From contig OZ245061.1 in the NCBI GenBank assembly GCA_965224755.1, positions 1,674,001 through 1,738,000 on the forward strand: a stretch of 64,000 bases of DNA. The letters are read 5' to 3'. Position 1 is the first letter of the stretch. Every line of letters starts with the position of its first letter. Under the pieces are notes generated by a model. The model was not told the DNA's origin and did no database searches. It saw only the letters and a program-made list of their open reading frames with translations. Positions 34,709-43,950 of the stretch are shown here, piece by piece. Both the position numbers and the translations under genes were made by a program. This DNA comes from Hellea sp965224755. Lineage in GTDB: Bacteria > Pseudomonadota > Alphaproteobacteria > Caulobacterales > Maricaulaceae.

Positions 34709-35888
34709 CATGCGCCTCGTCATATGTAGCCTCAAGGGAATTGACCTTTTGGCTTCGCTGTAACAGCCCCATCAACATCCCTTCGCGCAAGCCGCGATCC
34801 GCAACGCGCACCATTTTGCTCGGCCACATCTCGCACAGCACATCCGTGATTGCGCAGCCTGCGACGAGCAATTTAGCCCGGTCTTCGCCAATGCACGGCT
34901 CCTTTGCGCGGTCTGCGGGACTGAGGGACGCCATATCACGCGCCACCCGCACAGCATCGTTACTGCGCAGCCAAAGCCCATCAACCTTATCGCGTTGATA
35001 AAAAGGAAGCTTTAAATGTATCCCGGCCAAAGAGGTGATCGTGCCCGACGTGCCGATCAGATGACCTTTGCCGTCCTTGAACGTATTGGTAAAACGGGTT
35101 TCGCACCCGGCCAGAGAAATTTCATCACGCACGGTCTGTTTCATATCCTCATACCAGCGCGCGCGGTCATCACGTTCCGGCACGCGTTCTGACAACGTAA
35201 CCACGCCGATGGGAAGCGACGCCCAAGCGCTAATCGGGGGGCGATGCACCCTCGCCTTACTTTGGGGGTCGCGCAAGCGTCTTATGTCCACCCAACTTAG
35301 CTCGGTTGATCCACCGCCAATATCAATAACAAGCGCTACATCTTTGGTTGGATCCACCAAATTCAAACACCCCATAACGGCGAGGCGGGCTTCGACGCGA
35401 GACGAGATGATTTCAAGGGAAATACCGGCTTCGGATTTTACGCGGGCAAGAAACTCCGCCCCGTTTTCTGCTTTGCGGCAAGCTTCGGTAGCAACACAGC
35501 GCCAGCGTTTAACGCGGCGCGATTTCATTTTCTTGTTGCAGATGATTAGAGCTTGAACAGCGGCGTCCATGCTCTCTGCGGATAAGCGCCCACTCGAAGC
35601 TAAGCCCTGCCCCAAACGCACAACTCGCGAATAGCTATCAATAACCTTAAAGCTTTCGCCGCTGGCTCGCGCAATTAACAGACGGCAATTATTCGTGCCG
35701 AGGTCAAGCGCTGCATATGTCGGCGGTCTGCGTCCGTGAGGACTCCGCCGTTTTGTCCGCCGCTGAGGCGCTCGGGAATTTTGCGCTGTCGCATTCCCTT
35801 CAGCCTCAACCCCGGACATATCACCGTCCGGCATCGTCGTTCTCACATTTTGAGCCGGGTCGCGTTTTCCGCGCCCTCCAAAGCCCAT
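34698..35888 (-). CDS. Ppx/GppA family exopolyphosphatase / pppGpp phosphatase
   Basis: Actin-like ATPase-fold phosphatase, 396 aa, that removes terminal phosphate from polyphosphate or converts pppGpp to ppGpp. Phosphate-loop motifs YAALDLGTNNCRLLIA and LVIDIGGGSTELSWV and the later LIGTSGTITSLAGI are visible. A basic, Ser/Arg-rich N-terminus (about 55 residues) precedes the domain. It opens the ppx-rlmE-guaB-MAPEG-rsmB-guaA row and overlaps rlmE by 11 bp. Which substrate dominates cannot be told from sequence. Its 5' end is 47 bp from the sulP stop, so read-through is possible. Confidence 0.92.
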   Translation of the reverse strand: MGFGGRGKRDPAQNVRTTMPDGDMSGVEAEGNATAQNSRAPQRRTKRRSPHGRRPPTYAALDLGTNNCRLLIARASGESFKVIDSYSRVVRLGQGLASSGRLSAESMDAAVQALIICNKKMKSRRVKRWRCVATEACRKAENGAEFLARVKSEAGISLEIISSRVEARLAVMGCLNLVDPTKDVALVIDIGGGSTELSWVDIRRLRDPQSKARVHRPPISAWASLPIGVVTLSERVPERDDRARWYEDMKQTVRDEISLAGCETRFTNTFKDGKGHLIGTSGTITSLAGIHLKLPFYQRDKVDGLWLRSNDAVRVARDMASLSPADRAKEPCIGEDRAKLLVAGCAITDVLCEMWPSKMVRVADRGLREGMLMGLLQRSQKVNSLEATYDEAHDDV

Positions 35889-35935
35889 TCCCGTTAATTA
35901 TAGCCGAAACAGCCCGTTAAGTAAATATTCTATCT

Positions 35936-37708
35936 CTAATGAATATCGACATGATCTGAGAGTTGGTTCCAGTCCGGCTCAGGCTCAAGCTCTTCCATGG
36001 CTTCATGTTGCGACAGGAAAATTTGGCCTGAGAGCTGTTCGAGAAAATTAGACCGAAATAGCCGTTCTTTCACTCGGCTTTGCATATCCGAAAAATGTAG
36101 GCGGATATTGGCGCTTTTCAGGCGTTTATTGATTTCCTGAAGGCTGGAGAGCGCACTGGCGTCAATACGGTTGACCGCCATACACATCAGCACCAAATCC
36201 GTCATATCAGGGCTTTCCTGAACAACTCGTGCAACTTTATCCTCAAGGTAACGCGCATTGGCATAATACAGGCTTTCGTCAATCCGCAGGGTTTTAACGA
36301 TGTCGCTAGTTTCGACATTAAAACGTTCAGCGTCGCGGTAGTGTTGTGTGCCCGGAAAGCGCCCGACAAGTGCCATATGCGGCTTGAGGGTCAGGCGAAT
36401 ATGGAGGGCCATCGCTAGGACAACACCTGCCATCACTCCCCATTGTACACCCAATAAGAGCACAGCCAAAAAAGTAGCGATCGCGGTAATCCCGTCAGCC
36501 CGACTATAAACCCAAGTGCGCCACAGGCCCTTAAAGTCCATTAGACTAAAGCAAGCGACAATAATCAGCGCCGCCAGAACCGCCAAAGGCAGAGCTTTGA
36601 GCACGGGCGTCAAGAATAGAGCTGTGAGCGCCATCATCGCCGCGACCATGATGCCGACCATAGGCGTCTTGCCGCCAGCTGTAAAATTCACAGCCGAGCG
36701 CGACATACTGCCATTAATAGGATAGCCCCCTGTCAGCCCAGCTACAATATTTGACGCGCCCAATCCCAAAAGCTCTTTATCCGCATCAATACGGCCTCTC
36801 GCTCGCGACGCCAATTCCTGCGCCGTGGACGTGCTGTCCACAAAAGCGACAATGGCAATAACAATGGCGGGCACCAATAAGGATTTAATTTCGGGCATCG
36901 GTAACACCGGAAATCCAAGCGGCGGAAGCCCCGATGGAATCCGGCCAACGGTCTGCAGCTCATAAGTCTCTGCCAAATTAAGACCGCTACTGATGAGGAT
37001 GGAAAGGGCCACAATTACAATGGGCGCCATGCGGCCAATCAGTCTGGCCGTCCGGCTTTTGACATGAAGTTTGACAAGGCCAAAGGCGAGGTATTTGCGG
37101 ACAGACCAGAGCGCTGCTATGGCCAAGCTGCCGACAATAAGAGCCGCTTTGTTCAGCCCTGCAAAATTATGCGATAAGTCCCGCAATAATGCGACGGCCG
37201 TATTGCCGCCCGCCGAGATGCCGAAAATGTGTTTAATCTGGCTAATAATGATAAGAAGCGCTGCCCCGGTGATATAAGCCGAAACCACGGGGCGGGAGAC
37301 GAAGTTCATGACAAAGCCCGCTTTGACTAGCCCTGCCGCCAACAAGATAGTGCCGGTCATAACCGCTAGGGCCGCAGCGCTAATCAGGCGTGTGCCCTCG
37401 GGCAAAGCCGCAAGACATGCTGCCGTCATCAAAGAAATAACCGCCGTTGGCCCGACATTTAAAAACCGCGATGAACCGAACAGCGCATAGGCTATTAGCG
37501 GAAAAATCGAAACATAAATTCCGACTTGTGGCGGCAGGCCTGCGAGCAAGGCATAGGCTAAGCATTGCGGAACGAGCAGAATAGTCACAATAATTGCGGC
37601 AACTAAATCTTCTGAGAAAATGCCGCCATTATACCCGCGCAGCCATGACCATTGACCCATGATAGCGGCTTTGCGCGGCGCAGTCTGTGAGGCGGTCACA
37701 TCATCCAT
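35936..37708 (-). CDS. SulP-family anion transporter with STAS domain
   Basis: Inner-membrane sulfate/bicarbonate-type transporter, 590 aa. It has 10-14 hydrophobic segments; the SulP signature is in the first part (LVPQCLAYALLAGLPPQVGIYVSIFP). NVGPTAVISLMTAA and GGYPINGSMSRSAVNFTAGGKTP are also typical. The C-terminal cytosolic STAS domain covers about residues 450-570 (ESLYYANARYLEDKV, VLMCMAVNRIDASALSSLQEI). The transported anion is not evident. A tandem 18-bp duplication lies just upstream at 37733-37767. Confidence 0.93.
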   Translation of the reverse strand: MDDVTASQTAPRKAAIMGQWSWLRGYNGGIFSEDLVAAIIVTILLVPQCLAYALLAGLPPQVGIYVSIFPLIAYALFGSSRFLNVGPTAVISLMTAACLAALPEGTRLISAAALAVMTGTILLAAGLVKAGFVMNFVSRPVVSAYITGAALLIIISQIKHIFGISAGGNTAVALLRDLSHNFAGLNKAALIVGSLAIAALWSVRKYLAFGLVKLHVKSRTARLIGRMAPIVIVALSILISSGLNLAETYELQTVGRIPSGLPPLGFPVLPMPEIKSLLVPAIVIAIVAFVDSTSTAQELASRARGRIDADKELLGLGASNIVAGLTGGYPINGSMSRSAVNFTAGGKTPMVGIMVAAMMALTALFLTPVLKALPLAVLAALIIVACFSLMDFKGLWRTWVYSRADGITAIATFLAVLLLGVQWGVMAGVVLAMALHIRLTLKPHMALVGRFPGTQHYRDAERFNVETSDIVKTLRIDESLYYANARYLEDKVARVVQESPDMTDLVLMCMAVNRIDASALSSLQEINKRLKSANIRLHFSDMQSRVKERLFRSNFLEQLSGQIFLSQHEAMEELEPEPDWNQLSDHVDIH

Positions 37709-37732
37709 AAGTCATTGTTTCAGGATTCATCA

Positions 37733-37767
37733 TATTGTTCAAGTTCAGGATATTGTTCAAGTTCAGG
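37733..37767. repeat. 18-bp tandem duplication upstream of sulP
   Basis: Two head-to-tail copies of TATTGTTCAAGTTCAGGA (the second lacks the last base) lie 25 bp upstream of the SulP start. The GTTC spacing is N2 within and N8 between units, which does not fit the LexA site. It is probably a recent slippage event in the promoter or leader. Confidence 0.8.
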
Positions 37768-37843
37768 CTTCCCGCTATAAAACGTCTCGAAGACTAATCC
37801 GACTCTCCCTCATTTGGGCGGTGCTGTGAATCGATAATAAATG

Positions 37844-39850
37844 CTAGCTAAGCATATCCTTGGCTTTAGCGACGATGGCAGCCGACGTAATCCCGAAATG
37901 GTTAAACAAGTCATTACCTGGGGCCGAAGCACCAAAGCTACTCATGCCAATAAAACCGCCCTTAGAATCATCAATACGTCCAATAAGGCTGTCCCAACCC
38001 TGACGAATGCCAGCTTCAATAGCAATTTTGGGCAGATTTTTACCGATGACCGAGCGGATATATTGTTCGCCTTGGTCAAAGAAAAGCTCCATACAAGGTA
38101 CAGAGACAACGCGAGCGGAGATGCCTTGCGCCGCCAGCGCTTTATGCGCCAGAACCGCGAGATGGACTTCTGAACCTGAGGCCAGCAAAACGATATCGTC
38201 CGCCCCAGCACCCGCTTTCAACACATATCCGCCGCGTGCACACATATTTTGCGACGCCTCTGTACGGACTGGCGGTAGGCCCTGGCGGGTCAAGGCATGG
38301 AGCGAAGGCCCGTCATTTCGTTCGACGGAGAGTTCCCAGCATTCTGCTGTTTCAATCGCGTCAGCCGGTCGAAAAACGTAGAGATTTGGAATAGCGCGCA
38401 AACTCGCAACATGTTCGACGGGTTGATGGGTCGGGCCGTCTTCGCCAACGCCGATGGAATCATGCGTCATGACGTAAATCACCCGCACACCCATCAAGGC
38501 GGATAAGCGGATAGAAGGCCGGCAATAATCGGCAAAGACAAGAAACGTGCCGGAATATGGAATAATACCGCCATGTAGAGCCATGCCGTTCATCGCCGCC
38601 GCCATACCATGTTCACGAATACCGTAATTAATATAACGCCCACCGTAATTATCCGCTTGGATTTCAGAGGATGTCGCGGGAGTCTTAGTTTTGTTGGAGC
38701 CTTCGAGGTCAGCCGAGCCGGAGATCATATCCGTGAGGCTTTCTGTCAATGGTTTCAACGCATTGCCTGAAGACACGCGTGTGGCTTGCTTAGGCGGATC
38801 CTTTAAGAGATTGTCCTTATAAGCCTGCATTGCCTCTTTCCAGCCGGGATTTAGCTCGCCTGTCATAGCCCGCATAAAATCATGGGCTTTGGGGCTGCTT
38901 TCAAGGCATGCTGTCCACGCTTTTTGCGCGGCGCGGCCCTTTCGGCCCGGACGTTTCCACATTTTATAGACATCCTCTGGCACCTCAAACGGATCATGGG
39001 GCCAATCGATAGCTTTTCGTACTGCCGCAATTTCTTTATCGCCAAGAGGCGCGCCATGAGCCTTGGACGTGCCGCCTATATTTGGAGCGCCCTTGCCGAT
39101 AATAGTCTTGCAGGAGATCAACGTAGGTTTGTCCGATTTTTTAGCACGCCGTAGGGCATTCGCAATCTTGCGGGGGTCATGACCATCGACTTTGATAACT
39201 AACCAGCCTGCCGATTTAAAACGGGCGGCCTGATCCGTGCTGTCAGAGAGTTCAACTTTCCCGTCAATGGTGATGTTATTATTATCCCAGAGAAGGATAA
39301 GCTTGTTGAGCTTAAGGTGTCCGGCAAGGCTGATCGCCTCTTGTGAAATTCCTTCCATCAGGCAACCATCACCCGAGATAACATAAGTATAATGATTAAC
39401 AATATCATCGCCGTAGCGAACATTTAAATGACGCTCCGCCAGAGCGAAACCTACAGCATTTGCGATGCCTTGCCCGAGAGGCCCTGTGGTTGTCTCCACA
39501 CCCGGCACATGGCCATATTCGGGATGACCGGCCGTGATTGAGCCAAGCTGGCGGAAGTTTTTGATCTGCTCCATCGTCATGGCCTTGTAACCCGTCAGAT
39601 GCAACAAGCTGTAAATCAACATTGAGCCATGACCGGCAGAGAGAATAAAGCGGTCACGGTCGGCCCAATTAGGGTCAGTGGGATTGAATTTCAGGAATTT
39701 GGAGAACAAAACCGTCGCCACATCTGCCATGCCCATCGGCATGCCGGGGTGGCCCGAATTGGCTTTTTGCACCGCGTCCATAGACAGCGCCGTAATCGCA
39801 CCCGCCATATGCTTGTGCTCATATTCGGATTTGGAAAGTTTGGCCATCAT
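37844..39850 (-). CDS. tkt: Transketolase
   Basis: Thiamine-diphosphate enzyme of the pentose phosphate pathway, 668 aa. The usual blocks are clear: NSGHPGMPMGMADVATVLF, FILSAGHGSMLIYSLLHLTG, TTGPLGQGIANAVGFALAE, the ThDP motif GDGCLMEGISQEAISLAGHL...NNN, KTIIGKGAPN, and the pyrimidine-domain THDSIGVGEDGPTHQPVEH. ATG 39850 (or 39847) follows AGGTGAGA. It is a single gene between feoB and sulP, both on the same strand but with a terminator after feoB. Confidence 0.97.
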   Translation of the reverse strand: MMAKLSKSEYEHKHMAGAITALSMDAVQKANSGHPGMPMGMADVATVLFSKFLKFNPTDPNWADRDRFILSAGHGSMLIYSLLHLTGYKAMTMEQIKNFRQLGSITAGHPEYGHVPGVETTTGPLGQGIANAVGFALAERHLNVRYGDDIVNHYTYVISGDGCLMEGISQEAISLAGHLKLNKLILLWDNNNITIDGKVELSDSTDQAARFKSAGWLVIKVDGHDPRKIANALRRAKKSDKPTLISCKTIIGKGAPNIGGTSKAHGAPLGDKEIAAVRKAIDWPHDPFEVPEDVYKMWKRPGRKGRAAQKAWTACLESSPKAHDFMRAMTGELNPGWKEAMQAYKDNLLKDPPKQATRVSSGNALKPLTESLTDMISGSADLEGSNKTKTPATSSEIQADNYGGRYINYGIREHGMAAAMNGMALHGGIIPYSGTFLVFADYCRPSIRLSALMGVRVIYVMTHDSIGVGEDGPTHQPVEHVASLRAIPNLYVFRPADAIETAECWELSVERNDGPSLHALTRQGLPPVRTEASQNMCARGGYVLKAGAGADDIVLLASGSEVHLAVLAHKALAAQGISARVVSVPCMELFFDQGEQYIRSVIGKNLPKIAIEAGIRQGWDSLIGRIDDSKGGFIGMSSFGASAPGNDLFNHFGITSAAIVAKAKDMLS

Positions 39851-39925
39851 TCTCACCTGTTTTAATATTTATATTTTATGTCTGACGCCGTGCGTAGGAT
39901 TTTATAACTAGGCCTAAAGAATCTC

Positions 39926-39946
39926 AAAATGTGGCAAATAGCCACA
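39926..39946 (-). terminator. Terminator after feoB
   Basis: On the minus strand TGTGGC-TATTT-GCCACA forms a 6-bp stem followed by TTTT, about 10 bp beyond the feoB stop. It separates feoAB from tkt. Confidence 0.6.
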
Positions 39947-39954
39947 AATATGGA

Positions 39955-41805
39955 CTAAAGCCCAAAAGCCCGCGCCGTATGGTAAGTTATCCCCGCAGCG
40001 GCATAGGCGAGCACAAAAAGATAGGTGAAAGCAAAGATCGGCCATTTCCAGCCATTAGTCTCTTTTTTCATAATCGCCAGCGTCGAGAGACATTGCGGGG
40101 CGAAAACGAACCACGCCAGAAAGGCTAAAGCTGTCGGCAGTGACCACGCATTTTGCAGGGTTGCGGAGAGTTTATCACCGCTATCATCTCCGAGCGCATA
40201 GATTGTCCCAAGCGCCCCCACAACGACCTCACGGGCTGCCATGCCGGGGATTAGGCTAATCGCGATTTCGAGGTTGAAACCGATAGGGCGGAGAACAGGC
40301 TCCAAGACGCCGCCGATTTTGCCGGCAAATGTATTGGCAATGCCGTCGGATTTAGTCGGATAGCTGGCGAGAAACCAGATGATGATAGAGGCAGGCAGGA
40401 TGATACGGCCGGCGCGGGACATGAAGATTTTCGCCCGGTCCCAAAGCCCTAACAAATAATCTTTTATCACCGGGGTCTTGTAACTTGGCAGTTCAATCAG
40501 GAGCGTGGATTTAGCGCCCTGCATCAAGGTACGCTTGAAAATGAACGCCATAATCATGGCAAAGACAATACCGGCCATCACGAGGCCAAAAGCGATAAGC
40601 CCTTGCAAGCTAAATCCCCCGACTTTGGCAGCGGGAATAAAAGCCCCGATAATCAGAAAATACACCGGCCAACGCGCCGCGCAGGTCATTAGCGGGGCAA
40701 TCAGGATTGTCGTCAGGCGGTCTTTTTCCTGCTCAATCGTGCGCGCCGCCATGATGCCGGGAATAGCGCAGGCAAAGCTTGAGAGTAGCGGGATGAAAGC
40801 GCGGCCATTCAGTCCGATTTTTGCCATTAATGTATCTACGAGAAACGCCGCGCGGGCCATATAGCCGGAGGCTTCGAGCAATAGAATAAAGGCGAAAAGA
40901 ATGACAATCTGCGGCAGGAAGATGAGCACACTACCGACGCCGGCGATAATTCCGTCAGAGACAAGCGAGCGCAGCCACCCCTCAGGCAAGACAGCATTGA
41001 CCCCGTTTTGAAGAAGCCCAATCCCGCCTTCAATTAAATCCATAGCCGGGGCCGACCATGTATAAACCGCTTGGAACATGACAAAGAGTATCGTCAGCAA
41101 CAGCAGCAAACCTATCACGGGATGCAGCACGAATTTATCAATGCGCTGGGTGAAAGTCTCTGCCTGTTGAATGCGGCTAACGCAGCCGCGCGTGATCGTG
41201 CGCGCATGGGCTTGTAAATCTTTCAACGAATGCGGCTCGGGATCGGGAATAGCGGCAGAGCCGTGGAGCACATCGCCCGTCCATTCTTCAAGATAGTCGA
41301 GTAAATGCGCCCGTCCAGCCGAGCGCACGGCAACGCAGCTAATCACGGGAATGCCGAGCTGGGCCTCAAGCTGGGCGACATCAATTTCGATCCCGTCCCG
41401 CGCCGCCATATCCATCATATTTAATACTAACACTGTCGGAATGCCGTAATTCTTGGCTTGCAACACATTATGCAAATGGGTGGTAATATGCGAGGCGTCC
41501 ATTATGAAAACCAGACCATCAGGCGCGCGTTCGCCTTTAAGGTTACCGCGCACGGCGTCAATTGCTACGCGCTCATCCATGGAATGCCCGCAATCACCGT
41601 AAACGCCGGGCAGATCGAGTAATTCTATCCCCTGCCCGCCGGGCAATGAGAAATTGCCTTTGCGATATTCTACCGTGACGCCGGGATAATTGGCGACTTT
41701 TGCCCGTCCGCCGGTTAGCGCGTTAAATAGCGAAGTCTTGCCGCAATTGGGCGCCCCTAACAGCGCCAGCCGCACAGAACGCGTTTCTTCAACGTCGTCA
41801 AGCAT
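39955..41805 (-). CDS. feoB: Ferrous iron transporter FeoB
   Basis: GTP-gated Fe2+ uptake channel in the inner membrane, 616 aa. The N-terminal G domain has G1 LLGAPNCGKTSLFNAL, G2/switch in YPGVTVEYRKG, G3 LLDLPGVYG and G4 VLNMMDMA. The membrane domain carries two Gate-type segments (ALLSS-like FIPLLSSFACAIPGIMAART; LIPGMAAREVVVGALG). It is at the shorter end for the family (E. coli about 770 aa) and no FeoC is present. It overlaps feoA by 8 bp and lies behind a Fur-type palindrome. Confidence 0.96.
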   Translation of the reverse strand: MLDDVEETRSVRLALLGAPNCGKTSLFNALTGGRAKVANYPGVTVEYRKGNFSLPGGQGIELLDLPGVYGDCGHSMDERVAIDAVRGNLKGERAPDGLVFIMDASHITTHLHNVLQAKNYGIPTVLVLNMMDMAARDGIEIDVAQLEAQLGIPVISCVAVRSAGRAHLLDYLEEWTGDVLHGSAAIPDPEPHSLKDLQAHARTITRGCVSRIQQAETFTQRIDKFVLHPVIGLLLLLTILFVMFQAVYTWSAPAMDLIEGGIGLLQNGVNAVLPEGWLRSLVSDGIIAGVGSVLIFLPQIVILFAFILLLEASGYMARAAFLVDTLMAKIGLNGRAFIPLLSSFACAIPGIMAARTIEQEKDRLTTILIAPLMTCAARWPVYFLIIGAFIPAAKVGGFSLQGLIAFGLVMAGIVFAMIMAFIFKRTLMQGAKSTLLIELPSYKTPVIKDYLLGLWDRAKIFMSRAGRIILPASIIIWFLASYPTKSDGIANTFAGKIGGVLEPVLRPIGFNLEIAISLIPGMAAREVVVGALGTIYALGDDSGDKLSATLQNAWSLPTALAFLAWFVFAPQCLSTLAIMKKETNGWKWPIFAFTYLFVLAYAAAGITYHTARAFGL

Positions 41806-42034
41806 GAAGCAACTCGACTTTAATGATCTGCGCGTCGCCCTTACGCAGGGCGATTAAAGCCCCGTTGAGCAGCACGGACATCGGGTTGCGCCCGAACAGC
41901 CCAAAATGCAGCGCTTCGACCTGATCGCCCTCGGCAAAGCCGATCTCGCGCAGCCGCGTTTCAAGCTCAGCATTATCAGCGGTAAAACCGATAATCCGGG
42001 CCGGCTTATTTTTAGGAAGCTCGCGTAAAGTCAT
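41798..42034 (-). CDS. feoA: FeoA ferrous iron transport accessory protein
   Basis: Small SH3-like cytosolic partner of FeoB, 78 aa. The sequence starts MTLRELPKNKPARIIGF and has the typical LREIGFAEGDQVEAL and NPMSVLLNGALIALRKGDA. ATG 42034 is preferred over the open frame to 42070, because the extension would be read through the Fur palindrome. Confidence 0.93.
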   Translation of the reverse strand: MTLRELPKNKPARIIGFTADNAELETRLREIGFAEGDQVEALHFGLFGRNPMSVLLNGALIALRKGDAQIIKVELLHA

Positions 42035-42048
42035 ATCCGCTCTATTAC

Positions 42049-42063
42049 TGCGAATAATTCGCA
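42049..42063. promoter_or_regulatory. Fur-type operator upstream of feoAB
   Basis: TGCGAATAATTCGCA is a perfect 15-bp palindrome 14 bp before the feoA ATG. It matches the alphaproteobacterial Fur/Mur style TGC-N9-GCA. Repression of ferrous uptake under iron sufficiency is the expected role. Confidence 0.8.
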
Positions 42064-42128
42064 AAAGCAAAGAAAAATCACTGCGACATAAGAGAGTATC
42101 ATAAGCGGGAATCTGTATGAAATTGCCA

Positions 42129-42157
42129 TAGACAGGCTAGCGCCCTTTGCCTATAAC
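42129..42157 (+). promoter_or_regulatory. Likely promoter of tRNA-Phe
   Basis: TAGACA (42129-42134), an exact 17-bp spacer and TATAAC (42152-42157) lie 37 bp before the tRNA 5' end. This is a good sigma-70 geometry for a stable-RNA gene. Confidence 0.6.
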
Positions 42158-42194
42158 GCCGCTTCACTGGCGAGGATGACTCGCGAGCATTGAG

Positions 42195-42270
42195 GCCCGA
42201 ATAGCTCAGTTGGTAGAGCAACGGATTGAAAATCCGTGTGTCCCTGGTTCAAATCCAGGTTCGGGCACCA
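42195..42270 (+). tRNA. tRNA-Phe (anticodon GAA)
   Basis: 76 nt with acceptor stem GCCCGAA/TTCGGGC, D-arm AGCTCAGTTGGTAGAGC, anticodon arm GGATTGAAAATCC with GAA, T-arm CCTGGTTCAAATCCAGG, discriminator A and encoded CCA. Confidence 0.98.
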
Positions 42271-42289
42271 TTTCCCATAAGCATTTTGG

Positions 42290-42937
42290 TCACGCCACGT
42301 TTTGTGCATCTGGCTGTTTTTCGGGCAATGCTTTTATAAAGACCGGATGATCTCGCAGGGCTTTATCGATGGTTGATAGTTTCGGGAAATTTGACATATC
42401 CACGCCGAAACGGCGGGCATTATAGATTTGCGGGATGAGGCAACATTCAAAATAGCCCGGCTCATCTGTCATTAGGCACGCAGTATCATGGGCTTGGGCT
42501 ATGATTTCTAGCGATTTGAAGCCCTCACTTATCCAATGCGCCGCCCAGGCTTTTACGCCCTCACCTTCTTGGCCATATTCAGCGCGAATATATTTCAAAA
42601 TACGAAGGTTTTGAATCGGGGCGATATCGGCGGCAATGATCTGCGCAGCAGCTCTAATTTTTGCTCTTAGGACGGGGTCTTTTGGCAATAAAGCCCGCTG
42701 CGGATATTTTTCATCAAGATAATCCAATATAGCCAATGATTGCGTCAGCTTCGCGCCGTCTTCAAGTTCCAAGACAGGCACAAAGGGTTGGGCATTACGG
42801 GCGGCATGCTCGGATTCAAAATGCTCCCCCGCCTTGAGATTGACGGCATGATGCTCATAGGCAAGCCCCTTTAGGCCAAGCGCAATCCGCACCCGGTAAC
42901 TGGCTGATGAGCGCCAATATCCGTGTAATTTCATCAT
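42290..42937 (-). CDS. maiA: Maleylacetoacetate isomerase (zeta-class GST)
   Basis: Glutathione-dependent cis-trans isomerisation of maleylacetoacetate to fumarylacetoacetate in tyrosine breakdown, 215 aa. The zeta-GST signature YWRSSASYRVRIALGLKGL is at the N-terminus, followed by FVPVLELEDGAKLTQSLAILDYL. The motif has Ala in place of the Cys of SSCS, which as I recall is common in bacterial enzymes. ATG 42937 (or 42934) overlaps the fah stop as TGATG. It is the last gene of the hpd-VOC-fah-maiA operon. Confidence 0.92.
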   Translation of the reverse strand: MMKLHGYWRSSASYRVRIALGLKGLAYEHHAVNLKAGEHFESEHAARNAQPFVPVLELEDGAKLTQSLAILDYLDEKYPQRALLPKDPVLRAKIRAAAQIIAADIAPIQNLRILKYIRAEYGQEGEGVKAWAAHWISEGFKSLEIIAQAHDTACLMTDEPGYFECCLIPQIYNARRFGVDMSNFPKLSTIDKALRDHPVFIKALPEKQPDAQNVA

Positions 42938-43947
42938 CAAGCAGTGTATTTCACAACGCGGTTTTCAATGCGTCCGAAGATAGAGCTGCCGTCTGCGTCA
43001 TTCATTTCAACGCCGACATTATCGCCAAATGACATAAAGGGAGTGCTGATCTCGCCGGTTTGGATTTTCTCGATCATGCGGATTTCAGCAATGCAGCTAT
43101 AACCAACGCCGCCCTCTTCAATTTTCTTGCCTTCGCCGCCTTCAAATTTATTGGAGACCGTCCCGGAGCCAATAATTGAGCCGGCGCATAGCGCGCGGGT
43201 TTTGGCGGCGTGGGCTATCAATTCAGCCATATTAAAGGTCATATCGGTTTTCGCATTGGCCTTGCCGAAAGGCTTGCCGTTATAGTCAACCAGCAAGGGG
43301 AGATCGATTGTGCAATCGTCCCAAGCCGCGCCGAGTTCATCAGGCGTGACCGCAACAGGGGAAAAGGCCGACGAGGCTTTGCCTTGGACAAATCCGAAAC
43401 CCTTACGAAGCTCATTGGGAATTAAGCCGCGAAGCGAGACATCATTGACCAACATGATAAGTTTGATATGGCTTTCTGCATCCACCGCCGAGACGCCCAT
43501 GGGCACATCATCGGTAATGACGGTGATTTCGGCTTCCATATCTATGCCGTAAGCTTCGTCAGCCGCCACAATGTCCTCGCGCGGGCCGATAAATGTGTCT
43601 GAGCCGCCCTGATACATCAGGGGGTCGGAATAGAAACTCTCGGGCACTTCTGCGCCTCTTGCCTTGCGAACAAGCTCGACATGGTTGAGATAGGCCGAGC
43701 CGTCCATCCAAGTGAAAGCGCGAGGTAAAGGCGAGGCGCAGGCCGTTTGATCAAAAGGAAAGCCCTCAACCTGTCCGGCATTGAGCATCTCGTAACGGGC
43801 CGCAAGCTGCGGCGCAAACACGTCCCATTCATCCAGCGCGGATTGCAAAGTCGGCGCAATATCCGAGGCATCTGCCGCCTGCGACAGATCGCGCGAAACA
43901 ACAACGAGCTGGCCATCACGGCCGTCTTTTAAGGAGGCAAGTTTCAT
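42937..43947 (-). CDS. Fumarylacetoacetate hydrolase family protein
   Basis: Probable last step of tyrosine degradation: hydrolysis to fumarate and acetoacetate. The 336 aa protein has the FAH fold with metal ligands in YGIDMEAEITVITDDV (E-x-E) and DVSLRGLIPNEL. It also has KGFGFVQGKASSAFSPVAVT and late GSIIGSGTVSNKF, as in the bacterial FAH group found beside hpd. It lies 3 bp after the VOC gene and overlaps maiA by 1 bp. The context supports fumarylacetoacetase over other FAH-family activities. Confidence 0.9.
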   Translation of the reverse strand: MKLASLKDGRDGQLVVVSRDLSQAADASDIAPTLQSALDEWDVFAPQLAARYEMLNAGQVEGFPFDQTACASPLPRAFTWMDGSAYLNHVELVRKARGAEVPESFYSDPLMYQGGSDTFIGPREDIVAADEAYGIDMEAEITVITDDVPMGVSAVDAESHIKLIMLVNDVSLRGLIPNELRKGFGFVQGKASSAFSPVAVTPDELGAAWDDCTIDLPLLVDYNGKPFGKANAKTDMTFNMAELIAHAAKTRALCAGSIIGSGTVSNKFEGGEGKKIEEGGVGYSCIAEIRMIEKIQTGEISTPFMSFGDNVGVEMNDADGSSIFGRIENRVVKYTA

Positions 43948-43950
43948 AAC

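Noticed and set aside
37733..37767. LexA box upstream of sulP
   Set aside because: GTTC repeats are spaced by 2 or 8 bases, not 7.
42290..42937. MaiA with a lost catalytic Cys (SSAS instead of SSCS)
   Set aside because: Ala at this position is, as far as I recall, common in bacterial zeta-class enzymes, so it is not evidence of inactivity.
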